Shown: one piece after another, positions 9,633-18,695 of the stretch | Numbering within the stretch: the first letter of the stretch is position 1 | Layout of the letters: each line of letters opens with the position of its first letter | From: Agarilytica rhodophyticola | GTDB lineage: Bacteria; Pseudomonadota; Gammaproteobacteria; Pseudomonadales; Cellvibrionaceae | DNA: 64,000 bases | Direction of reading: 5' to 3' | NCBI RefSeq assembly: GCF_002157225.2 | Contig: NZ_CP020038.1 | Location: 5,610,501 to 5,674,500 of the forward strand | Notes under the pieces: model-generated | What the model was told of the DNA's origin: nothing | What the model saw: the letters and a program-made list of their open reading frames with translations, nothing else | Database searches by the model: none | Position numbers and translations under genes: made by a program

Positions 9633-10376
9633 TTATACTTCGTCTCGCCAGGTGCCGGTACGACCATGATCACAAAAATAGCTATTGTGACGAACTAGAA
9701 CTTGATCACGATGAGCTTGCACAACATCGGTAGTGACTTCTGGTCCCGTTGTTGTCAACACACCAAGATCGTCAATTTCTTTTCCGGCAAACATTCTACA
9801 GCGTCGCAGTGCTTCATCGAGTATCGCTTTAGTGACTGGATTTCCAGCTTCTGAGCCGAACATATAATTACATATTTTTTGCTGATGTTTTTCAGGAATC
9901 TGCTCCCTCATAAAATGCGTGCTGCGAAAATCTATCCATTTTTGAGCAAGCACTTCTTCAATGAAGTACATAGCTGAAACATCTTTGTTTTTTTGTAAAA
10001 AATTTAACAAGGAAAAATGTTTTGGCCCGGCATCGCAGTCCATATAGAAACCACCTTGGTCTAAAACAATGACATAGCGCGCAAGATCTGCTCGCTGAAC
10101 ATTGCGGGGCACCTGCTCGTAAACCTCTTTCGCTTCTGGATAACGAGTTAACAGCTCATTCACCTCTTGTGGCCCCCATAGGCGAACCTTCCAACCTTGC
10201 TTTTCCCAGTTATCCAAAGTTGCTTGATAATGAGGTGGTAGTGAACCATCACTCCACAAACCAAAAACAAAATGTGCAGTTTGTGGTATTCGCGTTTCAA
10301 CGGCCTTACTTGGTGGACTTGTAGGTACACGTCCTAAAGTAGCCAAAGTAATTGCTTTTCGTATGTATCTTTCCAT
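9633..10376 (-). CDS. DXD-containing sugar glycosyltransferase (OCH1/GT32-like)
   Basis: 247 residues, cytosolic. IPQTAHFVFGLW (30-41) followed by HYQATLDNWEKQGWKVRLW matches the start of the Gly_transf_sug/OCH1 family. RADLARYVIVLDQGGFYMDCDA (95-116) contains the metal- and nucleotide-sugar-binding DXD at D113/D115. A late HNSYFCDHGRTGTW segment fits the family C-terminus. Such enzymes transfer mannose, galactose or similar to a glycolipid or polysaccharide. No other polysaccharide gene surrounds it, so the acceptor is unknown. The ATG at 10376 gives the usual length. Confidence 0.8.
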   Translation of the reverse strand: MERYIRKAITLATLGRVPTSPPSKAVETRIPQTAHFVFGLWSDGSLPPHYQATLDNWEKQGWKVRLWGPQEVNELLTRYPEAKEVYEQVPRNVQRADLARYVIVLDQGGFYMDCDAGPKHFSLLNFLQKNKDVSAMYFIEEVLAQKWIDFRSTHFMREQIPEKHQQKICNYMFGSEAGNPVTKAILDEALRRCRMFAGKEIDDLGVLTTTGPEVTTDVVQAHRDQVLVRHNSYFCDHGRTGTWRDEV

Positions 10377-10886
10377 TTCAACTCATCCACTTTTGTACGA
10401 GCATATTGACAGTCATTAAGCACTTTAATACATGGTATTTGATCATTGCTAAGATGATTTACCATCACAGACTATATATCTTAGAATAGTGAAAAGTACC
10501 TACCTAAAACAGCCTATGGTTAACATGTATTGTGCTAGCTATTGTATAGGATTGACAGCTGTGATTACAGAAACAAGGACTATAGTAAAGATGAAAACAA
10601 CGTCAAAAGTCATATACAGAAACAGAATTTAAAGCACTGAACAATTTATAATAAGGATATTATTGTCATATCAAAAAAATTATATTTAAAGATGTTTATC
10701 CATAGCTAGCACTTATGATTCTCTGAATCTTAAGCACTTTCTCAAAAACCGATTAAAAAGATAAAAAATTCTATCAACTACTATCAATTAATTGTCTCGA
10801 GAGTATCACACCTGCTTGTAACCCTGGAACATTGGCGTATTGTTATAGACAAAGTTCTTACTTACTGCTTATAACAGAGTCCCAGA
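10377..10886. other. Long AT-rich intergenic region
   Basis: 510 bases between divergent genes. There is no coding frame, repeat array or RNA that I can support. The promoters of the glycosyltransferase and DUF1223 genes must lie here, but no -35/-10 pair with good spacing stands out. Confidence 0.5.
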
Positions 10887-11624
10887 ATGAAGTTCTACAT
10901 CACATTTTTGTTTACATTATTAACAGCATCAGCAACATTTGCCGAGCCTGAAAGCGCCACTAAAAGCTTTAACAGTGGCGAGAAACAGGTGCAGCTTATT
11001 GAATTATTCACATCCGAAGGCTGCAGTAGCTGTCCTCCTGCCGATAGGTGGATGTCTTCTCTTACTCAAAAAGAGGAGTTGTGGTCACGCTATGTTCCTA
11101 TTGCCTTTCATGTGGATTACTGGAACTATCTGGGCTGGAAAGATCCGTTCTCCTCTTCAAGTTTTAGTCAACGACAACGAAAATATCAACGATATGGCAA
11201 TATCAATTCTGTCTACACACCAGGTTTTGTGGTAGCAGGCAAAGAATGGCGAAGCTGGTTTGGGCTTAGAAGAGAGTTACCTGAGCAACGCAGTTATACG
11301 CCTGGAAATTTAAAACTAACTGTCAATGGTGACCGTTATCACGCTAGTTTTAAAAGTAATATTGGCGATCAAGTATTAAGTTTGCATGTCGCATTGCTGG
11401 GAATGGATATTAGCACCGATGTTCCTCGCGGTGAAAATGCAGGCAAAAAGCTCAATCACGATTTTGTCGCATTATCGCTAGACAGTAATAATTCTAAGTC
11501 CAACATCTGGCAAGGACAATTGCCTAAAGCACCTAAAAATGCTGGAGATGTTGCGGTAGCAGCATGGGTAACCACGATTAATAATCCAACACCGATACAA
11601 GCTGTTGGTGGTTTTTTGCCATAA
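10887..11624 (+). CDS. Secreted thioredoxin-like protein, DUF1223
   Basis: 245 residues with a Sec signal peptide (cleavage likely after ATFA, about residue 19). The mature start VQLIELFTSEGCSSCPPADRW places a CxxC pair at C46/C49 and is the hallmark of DUF1223, a thioredoxin-fold family. The body (HVDYWNYLGWKDPFSS, YTPGFVVAGKEWR) is also typical. It probably acts as a periplasmic thiol-redox protein; its partner is unknown. It stands alone with a strong terminator after it. Length is normal. Confidence 0.85.
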   Translation: MKFYITFLFTLLTASATFAEPESATKSFNSGEKQVQLIELFTSEGCSSCPPADRWMSSLTQKEELWSRYVPIAFHVDYWNYLGWKDPFSSSSFSQRQRKYQRYGNINSVYTPGFVVAGKEWRSWFGLRRELPEQRSYTPGNLKLTVNGDRYHASFKSNIGDQVLSLHVALLGMDISTDVPRGENAGKKLNHDFVALSLDSNNSKSNIWQGQLPKAPKNAGDVAVAAWVTTINNPTPIQAVGGFLP

Positions 11625-11714
11625 ATAGATACTAACAAATAGGTACTAGTCGGACACGTTAGAGTGAACCTATTACAGATAAATTTAGTATATATAAGCA
11701 GTGTCAATTTTTAT

Positions 11715-11758
11715 ACGAGGTGTATATTCCGGTCCCCTGTTATACACCTCGTTCTTTT
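11715..11758 (+). terminator. Intrinsic terminator, 12-bp stem
   Basis: ACGAGGTGTATA (11715-11726) pairs perfectly with TATACACCTCGT (11741-11752) around a 14-nt loop, followed by TCTTTTAT. It lies between the convergent DUF1223 and MFS genes and probably serves the + strand gene, possibly both. Confidence 0.75.
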
Positions 11759-11798
11759 ATCTTCATAACTCTTCACAACGATATTTCATGAATACCAC

Positions 11799-13073
11799 TT
11801 ATACAACAGTGGATACTTCAGAATCCTTTAGCGCTGAAGACTTTAGAGTTTGAGCAAAAAGCATAGTGGCAAAAAAGCCAATAACAGCAATTCCAATCAT
11901 CACCATAAAGTAGTTCTGGTAACCCTCAATACCAGGTGAAGCATCGATAATTCTTCCGGTAAGTGCGCCAAAAAATATGTCTGGAGTAAAACCTATAAGA
12001 GAAATTAAACCCACCGCAGCACCGGTGGTTTTATTGGAGGTCTTGGCTTCTTCTAAAAGCGCAAAGTACACACCTCTCAGTGCGAATACGGCACAAAAAG
12101 AAATGATGATCGAGCCGTAAATAATACTCAGCCCCATACCGTCGGGATGCAAGAAGGAAAGTACTAAGAAAATCACCGCAAGTACCATAAAACCACTACT
12201 AATTACTCGACTGGCAAGAAATCTATCTGCTAGAAACCCTGCAGCAACCGCTGACAATGGACGAAGATAAGCAGCGTAAGAAGTAAACTGGGCGGCTTCG
12301 AGCTGGTTCATTTTCAACACATCAACTACATAAACGGCATAGTTATCTAAGCCCTTATAAGCGCAATAAGCACACACCACTATGGCAGCCTGCAACAACA
12401 CACTCTTTTGTTTAAATAGCTCGGTGATACCCGCCAAAGACTGTTTAACTGAATTACCCATCACCCGCTCAGAGTCAGGCACAAACAACCATACAAAAAG
12501 TGCGGCTATACTTGTCATCGCCGAATAAAAATAAATCACATTACGCAGAGCCGCTTGACGTTCTACTTCTGTCGCCTGAGCAACATCTGTAGGCAAGAAA
12601 CTCCCCATCAAATAGACCGCTACGGTAGCAACTCCAGCAGCCACAAGACCACGCCCACCATCTAATATGCCAAAGGCGCTACCTTGAGTGGACGAACCAC
12701 CGTAATCTCGTGTGGCTTTAATCATAGCCGCCCAAAACAAAAATATACATGTCACCCCCCAGTAGCCAAACAGTAAAGACAAACCTAGATGGCTGGGAAT
12801 TGTGGCCATATATAAGCCTCCCACGGCTGTTGCTAGTAACGAAATCGTCATCAGTTTACGTGCGGAAAAATGATCAGCTAAAGCGCCACCGGGGAAATAC
12901 ACGATAGTTGCAGTTACGCCAAATACTGAAAAAATATCTCCCAGATCTGCATTTGATAGGTTAAATACGGATAAAACAGTCGGGCGGAAAAAACGTGCTA
13001 CATGAAAGGGCAAACTAAAAATTAACTCACCTGCAAAAATCAAACAAAAAATAATAAGGAATCTTGATCGCAT
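11799..13073 (-). CDS. Major facilitator superfamily transporter
   Basis: About 424 residues from the ATG at 13073, where the chain goes directly into a membrane helix (MRSRFLIIFCLIFAGELIFSLPF). The GTG at 13166 would add 31 residues that do not fit. Twelve membrane segments are visible, with an MFS loop-2 motif (GGALADHFSARKLMTIS) and its echo in the second half (AGFLADRFLASRVISSG). A cytosolic loop (VPDSERVMGNSVKQSLAGITELFKQ) separates the halves. The substrate is not recognisable; N-terminal features recall sugar or sugar-phosphate MFS carriers, which is only a hint. It stands alone on its strand. Confidence 0.8.
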   Translation of the reverse strand: MRSRFLIIFCLIFAGELIFSLPFHVARFFRPTVLSVFNLSNADLGDIFSVFGVTATIVYFPGGALADHFSARKLMTISLLATAVGGLYMATIPSHLGLSLLFGYWGVTCIFLFWAAMIKATRDYGGSSTQGSAFGILDGGRGLVAAGVATVAVYLMGSFLPTDVAQATEVERQAALRNVIYFYSAMTSIAALFVWLFVPDSERVMGNSVKQSLAGITELFKQKSVLLQAAIVVCAYCAYKGLDNYAVYVVDVLKMNQLEAAQFTSYAAYLRPLSAVAAGFLADRFLASRVISSGFMVLAVIFLVLSFLHPDGMGLSIIYGSIIISFCAVFALRGVYFALLEEAKTSNKTTGAAVGLISLIGFTPDIFFGALTGRIIDASPGIEGYQNYFMVMIGIAVIGFFATMLFAQTLKSSALKDSEVSTVV

Positions 13074-13430
13074 AATTTTGGGGCCTGTTCTCACTAACCA
13101 GCTAGTGCTCCACCATAGATTTATCAGAAAAATGGTATTACACTTCGCGCTAAAGGCAAAATACACAACTTCAGCTGTCTAACACCGCGAAGATTGATCA
13201 CTGAGACATGTTTCTATGGTCTCAGTCCTAAGACTAGGGAAACACCATTAACCTCAATCTTTAGACTATCATCTATATTAAAGATTTACTTTCTCCTGTA
13301 CAGAAGAGAAAGCAAGCATATATAAGCTTGATTTAATGTGCGTAAAAAACAGACATAGCATGAGTAAACCTGTATAATCCGCCCCCCTTTTTACCCAGCA
13401 ATTTACGCGACCTTATCCTGGATACATAAC
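13074..13430. other. Intergenic region upstream of deaD-like gene
   Basis: About 357 bases between divergent genes. No reading frame or RNA is supported. The only clear element is the promoter at 13350-13378. Confidence 0.5.
13350..13378 (+). promoter_or_regulatory. Sigma-70-type promoter for deaD-like gene
   Basis: A perfect TATAAT at 13373-13378 lies 17 nt after CAGACA (13350-13355), which matches the GACA half of a -35. Transcription would begin near 13385, leaving a leader of about 45 nt before the ATG at 13431. The short leader argues against a long E. coli-style cold-shock UTR. Confidence 0.6.
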
Positions 13431-15131
13431 ATGACCGAAGCTTCACAAACCTTTGAACAATTAGGGCTTAACAACAACCTCTTAAAAGCGCTAAAGCATA
13501 TTGGTTATGAAATGCCTTCACCAATACAGGAAGCGAGTATTCCTCCACTAATGGAGGGCCGAGATATTTTAGGACAAGCGCAGACAGGAACGGGTAAAAC
13601 AGCTGCTTTCGCATTGCCCATTTTGAACGATATCAACCTAAGACAAAAAAATCCCCAGGTAATGGTATTGGCCCCCACCCGCGAACTGGCCATTCAAGTG
13701 GCCGAAGCTTTTCAAAGTTACGCCCATTATATGAATGGTTTTCACGTATTACCTATCTATGGTGGTCAGGGTTACGACAGTCAAATTCGGGCGTTAAAGC
13801 GCGGCGTCCATGTGGTTGTCGGTACTCCAGGGCGCGTAATGGATCATATGCGTAAGGGCACTCTCAAATTAGATAATATTCGCCACATAGTACTTGATGA
13901 AGCAGATGAAATGTTGCGTATGGGCTTTATCGACGATGTTGAATGGGTATTGGGTGAACTACCAGAAGAGCGACAAATCGCCTTATTCTCAGCAACAATG
14001 CCACGACAAATCGCCAAAGTGGCCTCCACTTACCTGAATGATCCTGTACATGTCAAAATCAAAGTTGCTACCACTACAGCAGCGACAATCAATCAGCGCT
14101 ACTGGCCCGTAGGTGGCCTGCAGAAGCTTGACGCTTTAACTCGCATACTCGAAGCAGAACCCTTCGATGCCATGATTATTTTCGTGCGCACCAAAACTAA
14201 CACGGTAGAGCTGGCAGAAAAACTGGAAGCTAGAGGCTATCGCAGCGCCGCCCTCAACGGTGATATTTCTCAAAATTTAAGAGAACGCACTGTCGAACAC
14301 CTTAAAGCTGGCAAGATCGATATTTTAGTAGCTACCGACGTCGCCGCTCGCGGTCTCGATGTGGAGCGTATCAGCCACGTATTCAACTACGATATCCCTT
14401 ACGATACCGAAGCTTATGTTCACCGTATTGGCCGCACAGGTCGTGCTGGTCGCAGCGGAGAAGCTATTCTGTTTGTGTCAAGACGTGAAACTCGAATGCT
14501 GCGAGCTATTGAAAAAGCTACTGGGCAAACGATCAAAGCTATGACCTTGCCGTCAGCGGCAGATATAAACGAAAAACGATTGAGTCGCTTTAAAGAGAAA
14601 ATAGATAAAACATTACAAGAAGGCGACCTAGAATTTTTCAAAAACCTTATTAGCGAATATCAAAAAGAAAATGATATTGACCCTATGGATATTGCGGCAG
14701 CCTTGGCAAAAATGTTCCAGGGAGACCAACCTCTTTTATTATCAGAAAAACCTGTTAGAAAAGAGCGAGATCACGACCATAAAGATGGTAAAAAAACCAA
14801 GTCCCGCGGCAAAGGTAAAGATAAAGACATGCTAACTTATCGTATAGAAGTTGGCCGTAGCGATAACGTCAGCCCTGGCAATATCGTTGGCGCTATCGCC
14901 AACGAAGCAGGCATTGAGAGTCAGTACATTGGTCAAATAAAAATACATGATGATTACAGTACCGTCGATTTGCCATCGGGTATGCCTAAAGACATATTTA
15001 AGTCTTTGAAACGTGTTTGGGTTTGCCAGAAACAGTTGCAAATTTCATTACATGAAGGTGATTCGCGCAGCTCAGCGAAACATCGACCACGTAAGGACAA
15101 GCGCAAAAGCTCAGCCAAGCAAAAGAAGTAA
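13431..15131 (+). CDS. deaD: DEAD-box RNA helicase DeaD/CsdA
   Basis: 566 residues. All DEAD-box motifs are visible: Q motif (YEMPSPIQ), AQTGTGKT, PTRELAIQ, GTPGRVMDH, DEADEM, SATMP, and the second RecA domain ending HRIGRTGRAGRSG. A basic, Lys/Asp-rich linker (around 440-475) follows, then a DbpA-like RNA-binding domain (YRIEVGRSDNVSPGNIVGAI, VDLPSGMP) and a basic tail. This is the DeaD/CsdA layout: ATP-dependent remodelling of rRNA and mRNA during cold growth and 50S assembly. The tail is shorter than that of E. coli (629 residues). A second helicase, dbpA, lies downstream on the same strand. Confidence 0.93.
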   Translation: MTEASQTFEQLGLNNNLLKALKHIGYEMPSPIQEASIPPLMEGRDILGQAQTGTGKTAAFALPILNDINLRQKNPQVMVLAPTRELAIQVAEAFQSYAHYMNGFHVLPIYGGQGYDSQIRALKRGVHVVVGTPGRVMDHMRKGTLKLDNIRHIVLDEADEMLRMGFIDDVEWVLGELPEERQIALFSATMPRQIAKVASTYLNDPVHVKIKVATTTAATINQRYWPVGGLQKLDALTRILEAEPFDAMIIFVRTKTNTVELAEKLEARGYRSAALNGDISQNLRERTVEHLKAGKIDILVATDVAARGLDVERISHVFNYDIPYDTEAYVHRIGRTGRAGRSGEAILFVSRRETRMLRAIEKATGQTIKAMTLPSAADINEKRLSRFKEKIDKTLQEGDLEFFKNLISEYQKENDIDPMDIAAALAKMFQGDQPLLLSEKPVRKERDHDHKDGKKTKSRGKGKDKDMLTYRIEVGRSDNVSPGNIVGAIANEAGIESQYIGQIKIHDDYSTVDLPSGMPKDIFKSLKRVWVCQKQLQISLHEGDSRSSAKHRPRKDKRKSSAKQKK

Positions 15132-15472
15132 TCCAGACATGTTAAGTGGGGGGAATACCCTCCCCCTAACATGCGCCAACGGCTAAAGTATTACAACTCA
15201 TATTTAACGCAATAACACTTGCTACACTATTTGCCATAGTAGAGTCATTTTCTATTAACCTGGCGGCAGTATATGTCGGATTAATAACGGTGCAGGATTG
15301 CATCGCCGCATGTCGATAGACACGCGCGAGTCCTTTAACATCAAGCTGTTTCACATAACGGCGCTGTATTTTAGAGGATTATGGCTAAAGATATCAGGAC
15401 GATATATTTAGCCGCCAGGTTAATAGTATTCAGCGTATTGGCTGTTTAGCAATTTGACAATAGGACGCCACC
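15132..15472. other. Intergenic region between deaD and dbpA
   Basis: About 340 bases. The hairpin at 15138-15173 probably ends deaD. The remainder has only a 62-codon frame on the minus strand with no start signal or family likeness, which I do not call. Confidence 0.5.
15138..15173 (+). terminator. G/C-rich hairpin after deaD
   Basis: CATGTTA (15138-15144) pairs with TAACATG (15167-15173), and a G-run pairs with the C-run just inside. There is no U-tract after it, so it may be a Rho-assisted end or an mRNA-stabilising hairpin rather than a classical terminator. Confidence 0.5.
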
Positions 15473-16861
15473 TTGAAAGCTGACGACTTTTCATCTCTTA
15501 AGTTACCTTCAGACTTATCGACGAACCTGGCATCTTTAGGCTATAACAAAATGACGCCAATACAAGAGCGAAGCTTGCCGCCAATATTGGCCGGTGAAGA
15601 CGTTATCGCTCAAGCTAAAACAGGCTCGGGAAAAACCGCCGCATTTGGTTTAGGCATTCTGGCCCACCTACAGGTAAAACGATTTTGTGTGCAATCGTTA
15701 GTGTTGTGTCCAACACGGGAACTGGCAGATCAGGTTGCCAAAGAAATTCGCCGGCTTGCCCGCACTACTCATAATGTAAAAGTACTAACACTATGTGGCG
15801 GTATGCCCTTTGGACCGCAAATAGGGTCGCTCGAACACGGCGCTCATATTGTCGTAGGGACACCTGGAAGAGTTGAGGAGCATGTGCGTAAAGGCACACT
15901 CAAGCTTAATAAACTTAATATACTAGTGCTCGATGAAGCCGACAGAATGTTAGAGATGGGGTTTCAAGAAGCCTTAGATGCAATCATCGCCAACATTCCT
16001 AACAAAAGGCAAACACTTTTATTTAGTGCAACCTACCCGGCCCAAATTCAGTCTATTGCTACGCGCATTATGCACAAACCCGTGACGGTACAGGTAGAAG
16101 CAACACACGACCACTCAAATATTCAACAGCGCTTTTTTAAAGTAGAAAGTAATGAACAACGTCTAACAGCTTTGCGTTTATTACTACTAAATTATCAAGC
16201 TCAATCAAGCGTGATATTTTGTAATACTAAACGAGATACGCAAACCCTAGTAGAAGAATTACGTCAACACGGATTTAGCGCACTGGCCCTGCATGGCGAT
16301 CTAGAACAAAAAGAACGTGACCAAACCCTAGTCCGCTTCGCTAATAAAAGCGTCTCTATTCTAGTGGCTACCGACGTTGCCGCCCGAGGTTTAGATATCG
16401 ACAATCTCGATGCAGTTTTTAATTATCATATTGCTCGCGACTTAGAAGTCCATGTCCACCGAGTTGGACGTACAGGTCGAGCAGGCAAAAAAGGTATAGC
16501 CTGTTCTTTGTATACACAAAAAGAGTCTTATAAACTCTCACTTTTAGAAGAATATATAGGACGAGAAATACAAAGCGATACTTTGCCACCTAAAAAGGTA
16601 TTAGAAAAAGAAATACCAACACCATCAATGGCAACCTTACAAATCGATGGTGGAAAAAAACAAAAAGTAAGACCTGGAGATATTCTTGGAGCATTGACGG
16701 CACAAAAGAAAATTAAAAGTGAGAATGTGGGCAAAATTCACATATTTGACTACTGTGCTTATGTTGCAGTTAATCGCCAAGACGCAAAACTCGCCCTAAA
16801 AATAATTGCCGAAGGAAAATTAAAAGGCCGTTCATTTCGAGTAAGGCGTATTAGAGGTTAA
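15473..16861 (+). CDS. dbpA: ATP-dependent RNA helicase DbpA
   Basis: 462 residues, beginning with a TTG codon. The start is supported by AGGAC about 9 nt upstream and by the match of the first residues (SLKLPSDLSTNLASLGYNKMTPIQ) to the usual beginning of DbpA; there is no nearby ATG. Motifs: AKTGSGKTAAFGLG, PTRELADQ, DEADRMLEMGF, SATYP, HRVGRTGRAGKKG. The C-terminal domain (about 385-462: TLQIDGGKKQKVRPGDILGALT, then FDYCAYVAV) is the DbpA RNA-recognition domain that binds hairpin 92 of 23S rRNA and directs helicase action to 50S assembly. Length matches E. coli DbpA (457). Confidence 0.93.
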   Translation: MKADDFSSLKLPSDLSTNLASLGYNKMTPIQERSLPPILAGEDVIAQAKTGSGKTAAFGLGILAHLQVKRFCVQSLVLCPTRELADQVAKEIRRLARTTHNVKVLTLCGGMPFGPQIGSLEHGAHIVVGTPGRVEEHVRKGTLKLNKLNILVLDEADRMLEMGFQEALDAIIANIPNKRQTLLFSATYPAQIQSIATRIMHKPVTVQVEATHDHSNIQQRFFKVESNEQRLTALRLLLLNYQAQSSVIFCNTKRDTQTLVEELRQHGFSALALHGDLEQKERDQTLVRFANKSVSILVATDVAARGLDIDNLDAVFNYHIARDLEVHVHRVGRTGRAGKKGIACSLYTQKESYKLSLLEEYIGREIQSDTLPPKKVLEKEIPTPSMATLQIDGGKKQKVRPGDILGALTAQKKIKSENVGKIHIFDYCAYVAVNRQDAKLALKIIAEGKLKGRSFRVRRIRG

Positions 16862-16907
16862 GGTTCACTCTCGAAGAATATTTATCGATACCAATATATT
16901 GCAAGTT

Positions 16908-17738
16908 ATGACAAACGTATCCACACCTAACGCGCTAACACAGAACTACCTAGAACGTTTTGGCGGTATCGCCAGATTATATGGAGAAAAGGCCTTAGTA
17001 GCTTTACACAAAGCTCATTTTGTTGTTGTGGGTTTGGGTGGTGTTGGCACATGGACAGCAGAAGCACTGGCTCGCACAGGTATTGGCACTCTAACACTGA
17101 TCGAGTTAGACGATGTCTGTGTGACAAACACCAATAGGCAAATTCATGCTACTGCATCTAATATTGGTCGACCAAAAAATCACGTTATTGCTGAACGACT
17201 AAAGGATATTAATCCTGAAATATGTATTCATCAGGTCGATAACTTTCTCCATAAAAATAATATTAAAGATATTATTAAACCGCAGCACGATATTGTCATA
17301 GATGCGACCGATGCTGCACATATGAAAGCAACATTAGTAGCTTACTGTAGTGCCATAAAAATACGACTTATTTTATGTGGCTCCTCAGGAGGAAAGTTAT
17401 CTCCTGAGGCTATAACCGTTGAAGATCTGGGGCGCACCATCTCCGACCCTATGCTGTCAAAGGTACGTCGACATTTATATCGCCACCATAATTTTTCACG
17501 TGATAAAAATAGAAAATTTCGTGTTGACGCCGTTTATTCAACAGAACAAATGATTTATCCAAAACCCGATGGTTCTGTGAGTATGGATAAACAAACGCTA
17601 CAACAAGGTGTCAAATTAGACTGTGCCGGCGGCTTCGGATCAGCGGTAATGGTTACCGGTACTTTTGGTTTTCTCGCTGCCTCAAAAGGCATTGAGCGTT
17701 ATCTTGATAAAGTTTTGTTATCAGGTAGAAAGAGTTGA
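16908..17738 (+). CDS. tcdA: tRNA threonylcarbamoyladenosine dehydratase TcdA
   Basis: About 277 residues from the ATG at 16908; a TTG at 16899 would add three residues. It is an E1-like/ThiF-fold protein: NYLERFGGIARLYG start, nucleotide-binding GLGGVGTWTAEALARTGIG, DDVCVTNTNRQ, and DATDA. TcdA uses ATP to cyclise the t6A base at position 37 of ANN-decoding tRNAs to ct6A, which helps decoding. Length matches E. coli TcdA (268). It follows dbpA by about 45 nt and may share its transcript. It converges on the TatD gene. Confidence 0.9.
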   Translation: MTNVSTPNALTQNYLERFGGIARLYGEKALVALHKAHFVVVGLGGVGTWTAEALARTGIGTLTLIELDDVCVTNTNRQIHATASNIGRPKNHVIAERLKDINPEICIHQVDNFLHKNNIKDIIKPQHDIVIDATDAAHMKATLVAYCSAIKIRLILCGSSGGKLSPEAITVEDLGRTISDPMLSKVRRHLYRHHNFSRDKNRKFRVDAVYSTEQMIYPKPDGSVSMDKQTLQQGVKLDCAGGFGSAVMVTGTFGFLAASKGIERYLDKVLLSGRKS

Positions 17739-17778
17739 TATCTTTTTAAACATGGAATGCTTAATTACCGCTGATAGG

Positions 17779-18606
17779 TTATAGCGCTAATTCTGACATC
17801 CCAAATAAGTTTTGCGTATTATTCTTAGTCTGTCGTGCAATAGTCGGTAATGACTCATTTTTTAAGTCGGCAAGCGCCTGAGCAATCATTGGAATATATG
17901 CTGGGCTATTGCGCTGCCCTTGCTTACCCATGATCGGCATATCAGGTGCATCTGTCTCTAAAAGCAAAGATTCTAAGGGCATTGATTTAATAGCAGCGCG
18001 CGTTTTATTTGCTCTTGAGTAAGTAATAGTACCACCGACACCTAAATAACAACCCAGCGACCAATATTGTTTAGCCAACTCTGTACTTCCACTAAAACCA
18101 TGGATAACACCACCACGGGCAGGTTGTACCTTCTTTAATATTGCCAACAATTCATTATGGGCTTTACGACTGTGTAGAATCACAGGTTTGTTTAGATCAT
18201 AGGCTAGCTTTAATTGATATTCGAATATCTCAAGTTGTACTTTAAAAGGTGTATTGATGGTTTTATCCAAACCACATTCCCCAATAGCAATACATTGTGG
18301 CGACTGAACTTCCCGTACAATTTTTTCTTGCAAAGCAGCTAAACCTTGTGGATAGGTATTTAAAAATTCATCAACCCACCAAGGATGAATACCTGCACCG
18401 TAATATAAGCCTTCAAGTTGTTGGCAAAGAGACGCTGCCTTGCGCCATTGAGAAACATCCACACCAGGAACAATAGCCGCGATAACGCCACTATTAATAC
18501 ACTCTTGCCAGACCTGCTGACGATCTTCATCAAATTGAGCAAAATCGAAATGGCAATGGCTATCGATAAATAAAGGGGAGGGTTTTAAAGAAGAGTTGTC
18601 ATTCAT
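17779..18606 (-). CDS. TatD-family metal-dependent hydrolase
   Basis: 275 residues. Metal-binding residues of the TatD amidohydrolase barrel are present: IDSHCHFD (HxH), GIHPWW, IGECGLD (bridging Glu), HSRKAH, HGFSGS and ETDAPDMP. The family contains Mg2+-dependent 3'-5' DNA/RNA exonucleases and close relatives such as YjjV. The exact paralogue (TatD, YcfH or YjjV) cannot be settled by eye. It is in the same direction as, and about 90 nt downstream of, the anthranilate synthase gene. Confidence 0.85.
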   Translation of the reverse strand: MNDNSSLKPSPLFIDSHCHFDFAQFDEDRQQVWQECINSGVIAAIVPGVDVSQWRKAASLCQQLEGLYYGAGIHPWWVDEFLNTYPQGLAALQEKIVREVQSPQCIAIGECGLDKTINTPFKVQLEIFEYQLKLAYDLNKPVILHSRKAHNELLAILKKVQPARGGVIHGFSGSTELAKQYWSLGCYLGVGGTITYSRANKTRAAIKSMPLESLLLETDAPDMPIMGKQGQRNSPAYIPMIAQALADLKNESLPTIARQTKNNTQNLFGMSELAL

Positions 18607-18656
18607 AGCTAAAGTCCAGTTATTAAAAATAATAAAAAAGACTTAACTTATGAATA

Positions 18657-18680
18657 TTGTGGCTTGTTAACAAGCCACAA
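18657..18680. terminator. Perfect 24-bp palindrome after trpEG
   Basis: TTGTGGCTTGTT is followed directly by its reverse complement AACAAGCCACAA (18657-18680). It lies between the 3' end of trpEG and the start of the TatD gene, both on the minus strand. No U-run follows on either strand, so it could be a weak terminator, a processing hairpin or an operator for the TatD gene. Confidence 0.5.
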
Positions 18681-18695
18681 ATCATAGAAAAAATT

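Noticed and set aside
15166-15354. 62-codon minus-strand frame between deaD and dbpA
   Set aside because: No start signal or homology that I can see; overlaps the deaD hairpin.
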